Shown one piece after another: positions 1-7,138 of a stretch of DNA of 64,000 bases. Source of the stretch: Chitinophagaceae bacterium. Its GTDB lineage: Bacteria > Bacteroidota > Bacteroidia > Chitinophagales > Chitinophagaceae. Made by a program: the position numbers and the translations under genes. The first letter of the stretch is position 1, and each line of letters starts with the position of its first letter. The notes under the pieces are model-generated. The model did no database searches. It was not told the origin of the DNA and was given only the letters and a program-made list of their open reading frames with translations. The stretch is from NCBI GenBank assembly GCA_022843585.1, contig JALHNJ010000004.1, forward strand, positions 165,869-229,868. The letters run 5' to 3'.

Positions 1-1
1 T

Positions 2-697
2 GTGGTTACCTATCAATGGCAGCTATGGAGTGGAACTGCATGGCTAAATATTAATGGAGCCAATAGTTCTTCATACACCGTTAGCAATGTAAACAGTTCA
101 TTGAATGGGAACACTTTCAGAGTTGTGTTAAATGGATTGTGTACAGTAGTTAATTCTAGTGCTGCGACATTGTTTGTAAATCCACTACCGACAATTCTGG
201 TAAATACCACTGGAACTTCTCAGCTTCTGCCCGGACAGCGTACAGGTGTTACAGCAAATGTTTCTCCTACCGGTGGCAGCTTTGTGTGGACTTTAAACGG
301 AATAACTATTAACGGCACAAGTGGCCCAACTATAACTCCAATCACAGTTGATGGTGCAGGTACTTACCAGACTGTCTATATGGATTTAAATGGTTGTTCA
401 ATAACATCTACGCCTCTGGTAATTAGTGCACAGCAAAGTGATAGGCTATGGGTGTACCCAAATCCAAACAATGGTGTTTTCCAGATCAGGTATTATAACA
501 ACTTTGGAGAACCGGTAAAAGTAATGGTGTACAATGCTGCCGGACAATTAGTATATAGTAAACAACCGATATTAGGAGAGGCATATAGCCGAATAGATGT
601 TAATCTTAGCAATCAGGCTGCAGGAATATATATTGTAAAACTAATTAGTGGGAATGGAAAAGAATTAGCTGCTAAAAGAATAATAATCGCAAAATAA
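2..697 (+). CDS. C-terminal part of a T9SS-secreted surface protein (5' end outside window)
   Basis: The reading frame is open to the left edge, so this is only the C-terminal ~231 residues of a larger exported protein. It shows Ig/PKD-like beta-rich sequence (YQWQLWSGTAWLNI, about residues 4-18, then a second unit around 65-140). The last ~85 residues are a type A T9SS sorting domain: WVYPNPNNGVFQIRY, then VMVYNAAGQLVY and the terminal GIYIVKLISGNGKELAAKRI. Such domains direct proteins across the outer membrane by the type IX system and are removed or anchored at the surface. The biological role of the cargo part cannot be told from this fragment. A good terminator follows 20 bases after the stop. 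Confidence 0.85.
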   Translation: MVTYQWQLWSGTAWLNINGANSSSYTVSNVNSSLNGNTFRVVLNGLCTVVNSSAATLFVNPLPTILVNTTGTSQLLPGQRTGVTANVSPTGGSFVWTLNGITINGTSGPTITPITVDGAGTYQTVYMDLNGCSITSTPLVISAQQSDRLWVYPNPNNGVFQIRYYNNFGEPVKVMVYNAAGQLVYSKQPILGEAYSRIDVNLSNQAAGIYIVKLISGNGKELAAKRIIIAK

Positions 698-715
698 GAG
701 CAATTCTAAAAGTTA

Positions 716-749
716 AAAGACTTCACCTTAATTGGGTGAAGTCTTTTTT
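716..749 (+). terminator. Rho-independent terminator
   Basis: GACTTCACC (719-727) pairs with GGTGAAGTC (735-743), extended by AAA/TTT, and is followed by six T. It ends the T9SS cargo gene. The A run on the left also makes it usable from the other strand for the convergent response-regulator gene. Confidence 0.85.
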
Positions 750-797
750 ATTGTATAATTAATTGTAAAAAGAAAGATCGACGGCAATTTTGTAATG

Positions 798-1568
798 TCA
801 AATATTATTCTTGGCCAACGCTTCCATAACCAGTTCCTTTCTTCGTTGGCTGATAGGTATATTATGTCCACCTTCTAAAATCAATGCTCCTCCATCAGTT
901 TTATCATATAGCTTTATCTTATTGGGGTTGGCAATATAAGAATGGTGCGTTCGAACGAAACCATACGGGGTAAGTAGCTCCTCATATTCTTTCAGGTTTT
1001 TAGAAATGAGTATTGGGTTAGCTGCGGAAATATAAAATTTAGTATAGGGGCCTTCAGCTTCACAAAATATTATATCGCTAATTTTTATGTAGTAAGTAGA
1101 TTGCTTATCATTCAATACAATTTTTTTTTCGGTTTCCGCTTTCGGATAGAGCTGTTGCATCATTACAGCCAACTGGGCTGCCAGGTTTAACTTATTAATT
1201 TGACTAATTGCCCGATCCAATGTTAGTTTTAATTCTGCAGGATCAATAGGTTTTAATAAATAATCCAGTGCACTGAATTTAAATGCCTGTATGGCATACT
1301 TATTATGGGCTGTTGTAAAAATGAGCTGGAAGGTTGGGTTTGAAACTTGTTGCAACAAATCAAAGCCAGTACCATCTTCCATTTCTATATCTAGCAGCAC
1401 AATATCGGGAGAGAACTCTTCGATTTTTTTAAGTCCGGAAACAACGCCTTCTGCTTCCATAATAGTTGCTGTTTGCAGGAAAGATTTTACAATCATTTCT
1501 CTTACCGCTCTACGCAGTGCCACTTCATTATCTATTATAAGTATTTTCATAGACTGTTTTATATCCAT
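798..1568 (-). CDS. LytTR-family response regulator
   Basis: Two-domain regulator of 256 aa. The receiver domain (about residues 8-125) has the acidic pair in ILIIDNE, phospho-acceptor Asp in VLLDIEMEDG, the conserved Thr in IFTTAH and Lys in YLLKPID. The LytTR DNA-binding domain (about 150-250) has IIFCEAEGPYTKFY and FVRTHHSYIANPNKI. It is encoded 8 bases downstream of a LytS-type sensor kinase, so the two form one transcription unit and almost certainly a cognate pair. An internal Met (MKILIID, six codons in) is an alternative start that would give a more usual N terminus. The regulated genes are not identifiable here. Confidence 0.93.
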   Translation of the reverse strand: MDIKQSMKILIIDNEVALRRAVREMIVKSFLQTATIMEAEGVVSGLKKIEEFSPDIVLLDIEMEDGTGFDLLQQVSNPTFQLIFTTAHNKYAIQAFKFSALDYLLKPIDPAELKLTLDRAISQINKLNLAAQLAVMMQQLYPKAETEKKIVLNDKQSTYYIKISDIIFCEAEGPYTKFYISAANPILISKNLKEYEELLTPYGFVRTHHSYIANPNKIKLYDKTDGGALILEGGHNIPISQRRKELVMEALAKNNI

Positions 1569-1576
1569 AGTTTAAA

Positions 1577-3418
1577 CTAAGTAGTTTGTGCTTGCAAATA
1601 AATCAACGGAAGATTAATTTTTACAATGACACCTTTTCCGGTCTTATTATTATCAATAGAAAAACTAGCTTTACTCTTCAATTTAATGTTCAATAAATAG
1701 ATCCGGTCTTTAATTATCTGGCTGGCACGACTGATATGCTCGTTACTATCTTTAACGCCGCTAATCAATCCTTTCCCGTTATCAATAATTTGTATTTGCA
1801 AATCCTTCTCCGTTTTACTAAAATGAATACTTAGCTGACCTGTATAATCAATATTACTAAAGCCATGTTCTATACTATTCTCTGTAAATGGCTGTATGAT
1901 CATTGCCGGAAGCATTACTTCATCCACTTCTAAATTTTTATTACTGGTAATATGGTATTCAAATTTTCCAGGAAATCGCATTTTTTGCAAATCAAGGTAC
2001 TCATTCAAAAAGTCAATTTCCTGTTCCAATGTTACATACTCTTTATAGGTACTTTCCAATGTTTCCCGCATAATATGGCTAAACTTGGAAAGATTTGATG
2101 CCATTTCTTCCCCATTATTATCCTTCATAGCAAGGCTTTGCAAAGAAGCTAATGCATTAAAGAAAAAATGTGGGTTCATTCTTGCTCTATTTAACCGTTG
2201 TTCTGTTTCCAGAATACGTTTTTTGTGTTTTAGCGACTGTTGACGCAGAAAAAACCCGATAGCTATAAGGCCAAATAAACCTGCAATAGCGAGCAGCAAG
2301 TAAATTTTCTTTTGCTGTGCCAGTTCTCCAATCGTTTTTTCATTTTGGGATTGGTTATATTTTCTCTCTAATTCATTTACAGCTTTAATTCTGTCTGCGG
2401 AAGAAAGACTATCAGTTATTTGTTTTTCGTTAGCAAGAGCATACATTGCTTCTTTATAATTACCCGCCTTATTTTCAATTTCATAGATCAGGCTATAGGC
2501 ATTGGCAATGAGTGGCGCATATTGTTCCTGCTGGCAATAAAATAAACAAGAGTCTGCAAATCTTCTTGCTTCACTAAAACTGCCCATATTCATCAGTATA
2601 TGTCCTTTATCGCCATACAAAGTTGTTAACTGCCTTCCATTTTCACCCGGCACACACATCGCTAACGCCTCGTTTATATATTGTAACGCTTCGGGATATT
2701 TTTTTTTACTCTCATAAATAGCATTGAATCTGGTTAATGCAATTATTTGTTCATTTTTACTACCGACTTCTTTTGCCACCTTCAATGCTTGCTCTACAAA
2801 CATTTCTGCTGTATCTGCATAAGCAGCATCGTTATAATCCTGGAAATAAAAAAAGTATCGGGCAGTTATTTTATTTAACAACGACGCCTTTGTAATAGTA
2901 GAAGGAAGCTTAGCTACTACCGGTATTGATTGACGGGTGTATACCATTCCTTTATCCACCTGCTTCATTCTGTTAAACACCTGCGCAATATTTAAAAGTG
3001 CTCCTGCTTGTTCTATATCATTGTTTGATTTTTCTGCCAGTTGCAGCACTTTCAGGTTGTATTGCAAAGAGCTATCAAAATTTACTTTATTCTCATAAAA
3101 TTTTGCAAAAAGAGTATATAAAACCAGGAATTTAGTTTCAGTACAATTTGTTTTTTTATAGAATCGAAGTGAATTGTCAAGAGAAACAGATGCAGCATCC
3201 AATTCTTTATTTTTTAAAAACTCATCAGCCATCATTTCATAGCCAATTGCTTTACAAAAAAAACTATTGGATTGAATTAATTCATTTAGGTATTCTTTTT
3301 TTACTTCTATAGCTGAGTAAGAAGTACAATTACAATCAGATTGCGCTGTAATGTGTAAACAACTTAATACTGCAAATAAACCCGTTAAACACTTTTTATA
3401 TGTATTTATAATTAGCAT
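1577..3418 (-). CDS. LytS-type sensor histidine kinase with TPR-like sensor region
   Basis: About 613 aa from the chosen start (MLIINTYKK), which gives a signal peptide ending ITAQ. Upstream codons of the open frame run into the preceding gene, so the longer start is rejected. Residues ~30-365 are helical and TPR-like, presumably periplasmic. One membrane helix follows (~372-391, YLLLAIAGLFGLIAIGFFL). The C-terminal part is a His_kinase/HATPase_c module of the LytS class: phospho-acceptor His in MNPHFFFN (~417), N box in QPFTENSIEHG, G box in IIDNGKG. It is coupled to the LytTR regulator just downstream and follows a small gene of unknown function by 14 bases. The stimulus is unknown. Confidence 0.9.
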   Translation of the reverse strand: MLIINTYKKCLTGLFAVLSCLHITAQSDCNCTSYSAIEVKKEYLNELIQSNSFFCKAIGYEMMADEFLKNKELDAASVSLDNSLRFYKKTNCTETKFLVLYTLFAKFYENKVNFDSSLQYNLKVLQLAEKSNNDIEQAGALLNIAQVFNRMKQVDKGMVYTRQSIPVVAKLPSTITKASLLNKITARYFFYFQDYNDAAYADTAEMFVEQALKVAKEVGSKNEQIIALTRFNAIYESKKKYPEALQYINEALAMCVPGENGRQLTTLYGDKGHILMNMGSFSEARRFADSCLFYCQQEQYAPLIANAYSLIYEIENKAGNYKEAMYALANEKQITDSLSSADRIKAVNELERKYNQSQNEKTIGELAQQKKIYLLLAIAGLFGLIAIGFFLRQQSLKHKKRILETEQRLNRARMNPHFFFNALASLQSLAMKDNNGEEMASNLSKFSHIMRETLESTYKEYVTLEQEIDFLNEYLDLQKMRFPGKFEYHITSNKNLEVDEVMLPAMIIQPFTENSIEHGFSNIDYTGQLSIHFSKTEKDLQIQIIDNGKGLISGVKDSNEHISRASQIIKDRIYLLNIKLKSKASFSIDNNKTGKGVIVKINLPLIYLQAQTT

Positions 3419-3432
3419 ATTTGAGTAAAATA

Positions 3433-3930
3433 TTAAATATTTATCAAAGCCGGTAGCACCCCGTTTAACATGCCAAGGTAGCAGTTGGCGCAATGAATAG
3501 CATGTAAAATAAGCAAAGGACTGCACTCGCTATTAAACTCCTCATTAATCTGTATCACATATTCATGCCCCCTGCCCAACCAATTAATTGCAGGTAGTAA
3601 AGACAAAATTTCATCTTGTCTGCTATTACATAAAACAAAACGATTTTTGTATATACCGGTACACCTTAATTTATACTTCTTTTTCCCAGGACTATAATAA
3701 AGTACAATTAAGCCTCCGGGACGTATTCTAATTTCTGCTACTGTTTTCTTATGCCTTCCTTTGTTTATACAAGTATTCCAGCTACCAACTCCATTATGCT
3801 CAATGTTTAAAAGTTGTCCGGCTCGAATGGTACCCCTGGCAGGTGTTACTTCATAGCAAATTTCACCTGCTATAGTACCATCAAATAGCTTTAAGGCAAA
3901 GTGTTGGGCTGTGTGGCAAATAAATCGCAT
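3433..3930 (-). CDS. Conserved-looking hypothetical protein
   Basis: 165 aa; I do not recognise the family. No signal peptide or membrane helix is evident. The N-terminal half is rich in Gly/Ile and charged residues (GGLIVLYYSPGKKKYK). The C-terminal third has a Cys/His-containing stretch (LLILHAIHCANCYLGML). It lies 14 bases upstream of the LytS-type kinase gene on the same strand and may be co-transcribed with it. The tight spacing and normal codon use support a real gene, but function is unknown. Confidence 0.55.
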   Translation of the reverse strand: MRFICHTAQHFALKLFDGTIAGEICYEVTPARGTIRAGQLLNIEHNGVGSWNTCINKGRHKKTVAEIRIRPGGLIVLYYSPGKKKYKLRCTGIYKNRFVLCNSRQDEILSLLPAINWLGRGHEYVIQINEEFNSECSPLLILHAIHCANCYLGMLNGVLPALINI

Positions 3931-4058
3931 ACTTATATGATGTTTTAAAAATATTACAAAATGAGCTTTTTAAAAGCCTGTTTAATAATCTGTAGCTGCA
4001 GACATATAATATGTGCTTCTACATTAATAACTGATTTGTTTTAAAAAATGGATACAAT

Positions 4059-4250
4059 AAAAAAGCCGCCTGAAGGCGGCTTATAACGGATTGGGACTCC
4101 GTTAAACCTTTAACATACAAAAACGAGAGCTTTTGTAAAAACAAATGCCCGGCGCTTACGAGAGATTTTATACTATTAGCACTAATTTTATTTTTATTAA
4201 TCTCGCACAAATTAGCCTGCCAGATCTTGCGAACTTCACTATTTATACAG
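4059..4250 (-). ncRNA. Candidate small RNA or decayed gene ending in a strong terminator
   Basis: This lies in a 564-bp gap between divergent genes. On the minus strand the sequence ends in a textbook terminator (GCCGCC / TGAA / GGCGGC, 4065-4080, then six T). Just before it is a second hairpin (AACGGA/TCCGTT, 4085-4103) and a third (ACAAAA/TTTTGT, 4118-4136). The word CTCTCG occurs twice on the minus strand (complement of 4124-4129 and 4159-4164). No annotated gene precedes this terminator on that strand, so a short structured transcript starting around 4200-4250 is the simplest explanation. A 63-codon open frame covers it but runs through the terminator stem, so it is not credible as a protein. 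The rest of the gap (3931-4058, 4251-4494) holds nothing I recognise. Confidence 0.35.
4065..4080 (-). terminator. Rho-independent terminator, minus strand
   Basis: Six G-C-rich pairs with a 4-base loop and, reading leftwards, six T (complement of 4059-4064). On the plus strand only TTAT follows, so it works on the minus strand. Confidence 0.8.
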
Positions 4251-4494
4251 GCTGCATATCTTAATTAACAACTGCAATCAACTACTACTTCCAGATAGAT
4301 ATAACGGGTATTAATTGTTACAATTTTCATTTCTTCTCTTTTCGCTATCCGGATGGAATCTAAAAAAAGGTATTCTTTAATCTATCAGTTATTAAAGAAT
4401 ACAGTACATCTGTATGTTATGAACCCTATTTAATTCAACTTCTATAGGAAAAAAGCAACTGATCTATAATTTCAGGATTAAATAATGATACAGT

Positions 4495-5379
4495 ATGAAA
4501 ACAATAGTAACGGCCCTCTACATTCTTATGGTTAGCAATTTATACGCCCAGCCGCCCGGTTATACTACTGCCAGAGGTAATGCGGAGGCAACTTCCAAAA
4601 GCATGAAACTTCTTTTTACTGAATCATTTCTTTTTGCAAAAGGCACATTAAATGTAAAAGTATATAGTAAACCTGCTGTTTTGGAAGCAATAGCCGAAAG
4701 CGACAAGGTAATTGCAGAGTACGAACAAAAGGTTGATGAGTTTGTAAAATCAAAACCGGTAGCATCCGTTTTAAAAAGTCAATATCATCTAATTGTAAGT
4801 GAGGTGAATGCTTCATCAAACGCAATTGAAAAGGCAGCATCTGCTAAAAATGAGTACAGGGTAATGAGTGCTGTTTCTTTTTTGCAAGATTTATACTTGT
4901 ATAGAGCTTATATAAAAGCGGCAATGAAGGTATATCCCGAGGCTATTTCTATGGAAGAAAAATTAGAAGCTGTTGAGGAAGCGATAAAGCTACACGGAAG
5001 TAAAGAAGATTATATTGCTAAAATGGAGAAAAATCAACTGGACTATGTAAAAAGTTTGCGCATTAAAAAAGCTGAAATGAGTGACCCTGCCGTAGAAGGT
5101 ATTGCTAAGAAGGACTATGAGACCAGCTGGGCCGCTGATAAAGTTACTGTTGTTAAAGTGAATATAACAACAGGTTGGACAATTGAGAAAAATGTATTGG
5201 ATATTCCTGTAAGCAAAGAGTTAGAAGTAAACTTTGCCATCAAAAAAGCCGATGGCTCCTGTGCATTGGCCACCGGACGTATGTACAGTGTCTATGAGGG
5301 TGGCGGCAAATATGGCAAACCGTATCTGATAATGCCATCGTCACCAATTACTATTCCCTGCGAAAACATGCCTAAATAA
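4495..5379 (+). CDS. Exported protein of unknown function (tandem paralogue A)
   Basis: 294 aa with a signal peptide (MKTIVTALYILMVSNLYAQ). The body is mostly helical and charged, with a C-terminal beta-looking part containing KKADGSCALATGR and the end CENMPK. The next gene encodes a clear paralogue: the C-terminal pattern DG.C ... GG(K) ... CEN.K is shared at matching positions, as is a mid-region helix (AIKLHGSKEDYI versus GIAKYGNNKSML). Two conserved cysteines near the C terminus could form a periplasmic disulfide. The family was not recognised. Confidence 0.7.
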   Translation: MKTIVTALYILMVSNLYAQPPGYTTARGNAEATSKSMKLLFTESFLFAKGTLNVKVYSKPAVLEAIAESDKVIAEYEQKVDEFVKSKPVASVLKSQYHLIVSEVNASSNAIEKAASAKNEYRVMSAVSFLQDLYLYRAYIKAAMKVYPEAISMEEKLEAVEEAIKLHGSKEDYIAKMEKNQLDYVKSLRIKKAEMSDPAVEGIAKKDYETSWAADKVTVVKVNITTGWTIEKNVLDIPVSKELEVNFAIKKADGSCALATGRMYSVYEGGGKYGKPYLIMPSSPITIPCENMPK

Positions 5380-5396
5380 TTTTAACCCTTATATGT

Positions 5397-6341
5397 ATGA
5401 AAAAAATCAGTTTATCTTTCAGTATGCTTTTGCTTACCGTAACAGTAACTATCGCACAGCCAAGAGGTGAAAGCCCCAAATACAACCCTGACTTTAACCC
5501 GTATGAAAAAATATTAGATGATACCGCAAGGGGTAAAAGAACAGCAAAATTTTTAAAAAACTTTCTTCCTCCGGAATTTGCGAGAGACAAGTTTCAATCA
5601 TCACCTTGCAATGACTTCGTGGTATTGTCGGATACAAGGATAGAGCAGTTTAAAGCGTTTGTAAAACAGTTTAAGTCTATGCCATCAGATCCCAAGCAAA
5701 TGAAAATGGCAGAAGATAACTTCAAAAAAAATGGTGTTACTAAAATAAAAGATGAATTAATATATCAATGGGAATATTTAGAAAAGCAAGGCTCCTATAC
5801 CGGGGATGCAAATGAACCTATTGAAAATTTACTTTGCAAAACAAAAGGTAGTGTGCAATATTTCAAAAGCGCCTTAGCCTATTTAGAAGAACTGAATAAA
5901 TTATTTCCAGGCGCACCAGGGGCAGATGAAGGGATAAAAATTTCACAAGAAGGTATTGCTAAGTATGGCAATAATAAATCTATGCTGGCCTCTATAAAAG
6001 AAAATAAAAATGCAGAACTGGCGAATGTATATATGCCCAAAGCAGTAACGCAGAATGCAGAGTGGGAAGGCTGGTTTAAAAATTGGTTTTTGAAAGAATA
6101 TTCAGGCTATACGTTGGTAAGGCAGGCACTTTACAGCGCTAACTGGTATGTAAAGAAAAATGAAATATCCGGGTTACCGGAATACCGGCAAATAGGAACA
6201 GCTATTGGCATTAAAGGTCCTGATGGAAAATGCTGGGTTATAAAAGTAGATTTATTCCAGGATTACCTGGGAGGAAAATTTGATGTATCCAGATTCAAAT
6301 TGGCAGAAAAGAAAGAAACACTTTGTGAAAATCTAAAATAA
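5397..6341 (+). CDS. Exported protein of unknown function (tandem paralogue B)
   Basis: 314 aa with a signal peptide (MKKISLSFSMLLLTVTVTIAQ). It starts 17 bases after paralogue A and should be co-transcribed with it. It shares the C-terminal layout GPDGKC ... YLGGKF ... CENLK with A. It differs by an aromatic-rich segment (EWEGWFKNWFLKEYSGY). A strong terminator lies about 140 bases downstream. It looks like a tandem duplication followed by divergence. No function can be assigned. Confidence 0.7.
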   Translation: MKKISLSFSMLLLTVTVTIAQPRGESPKYNPDFNPYEKILDDTARGKRTAKFLKNFLPPEFARDKFQSSPCNDFVVLSDTRIEQFKAFVKQFKSMPSDPKQMKMAEDNFKKNGVTKIKDELIYQWEYLEKQGSYTGDANEPIENLLCKTKGSVQYFKSALAYLEELNKLFPGAPGADEGIKISQEGIAKYGNNKSMLASIKENKNAELANVYMPKAVTQNAEWEGWFKNWFLKEYSGYTLVRQALYSANWYVKKNEISGLPEYRQIGTAIGIKGPDGKCWVIKVDLFQDYLGGKFDVSRFKLAEKKETLCENLK

Positions 6342-6480
6342 GCAGTAACGATTTTAAAATTATCTTTCCTGATTGATAGCTTGTAAATACAGAACTATTA
6401 AGCGGTAAACTCGTCGAATTCCGCTTTAAAAATAAGATGTTGAAGAAATTTTTTATAGAAATAAAAAGTACCCTAAACAA

Positions 6481-6523
6481 AATAAGAGCCGCTTGTAAAA
6501 CTTACAAGCGGCTCTTATTTTTT
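6481..6523. terminator. Long perfect-stem terminator between convergent genes
   Basis: An 18-bp perfect stem (6481-6498 with 6502-6519) with loop AAC and a T run 6518-6523. It serves the plus-strand paralogue pair and, with its own A-rich left flank, probably the minus-strand lipoprotein gene as well. Confidence 0.85.
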
Positions 6524-6539
6524 AACCTTATTTAATACG

Positions 6540-6983
6540 TTATTTACCCAGTTTCTCTGCCTGCATACGCATTAACGTCACCATCATTTCACAACCAGCT
6601 TTTCCTTTTAACGCATTCGCCATTTTACGGTTCATCTCTCCTTCCTGGCCACCAACAGTTTTGTATTTTTTATCCATTTCTTCCAGACAATTTTTTACCG
6701 GAGATCCCGGTGTTGAGGTTGACATCAATGCCCGGTTCAATTTTTCCAATACGTCAGGACCTAATTTTCCAATTTCAGTAGTATAGCTATCACTTACTTT
6801 CTCTACTGTAGAAAGTTTTACAAAAACATTCATTGCTTCGGAAGGAATAGAATCATTAAGTTTTGTAAAACAGTTGCACATGGCTGAAGCCATTTCATCT
6901 GTTTTATTCTTTTCTGACTTACAAGCCACAACTGAACAAGCTGCTATCAAAAGCAGAGAGTACGCATTTACCAATTTTTTCAT
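6540..6983 (-). CDS. Small lipoprotein of unknown function
   Basis: 147 aa with a lipoprotein signal: hydrophobic SLLLIAACSVVAC, with the lipid-modified Cys expected at about residue 21. The mature part is charged and helical with three cysteines (MCNCF near residue 37, KNCLEEM, AGCEMM). It has no membrane helix. It is followed by the long shared terminator. Family not recognised; an envelope location is the only supported inference. Confidence 0.7.
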   Translation of the reverse strand: MKKLVNAYSLLLIAACSVVACKSEKNKTDEMASAMCNCFTKLNDSIPSEAMNVFVKLSTVEKVSDSYTTEIGKLGPDVLEKLNRALMSTSTPGSPVKNCLEEMDKKYKTVGGQEGEMNRKMANALKGKAGCEMMVTLMRMQAEKLGK

Positions 6984-7138
6984 TACACTTTTTTTTAAAT
7001 GATATAGATAACAGCATAAAGAAAAAGCAAACCCGCTATTTTTGCAGCTGGCTTTTGTAAATGCTTACAATAAACTAACGATTGAACCTTTGGGGCTAAT
7101 AACTGCTTTTTATTACTAATAGATAGAGAAAAAAATAC

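Noticed and set aside
4019-4210. 63-codon minus-strand open frame in the 4-kb gap
   Set aside because: It reads through a strong terminator stem and shows no recognisable domain; a structured RNA explains the sequence better.
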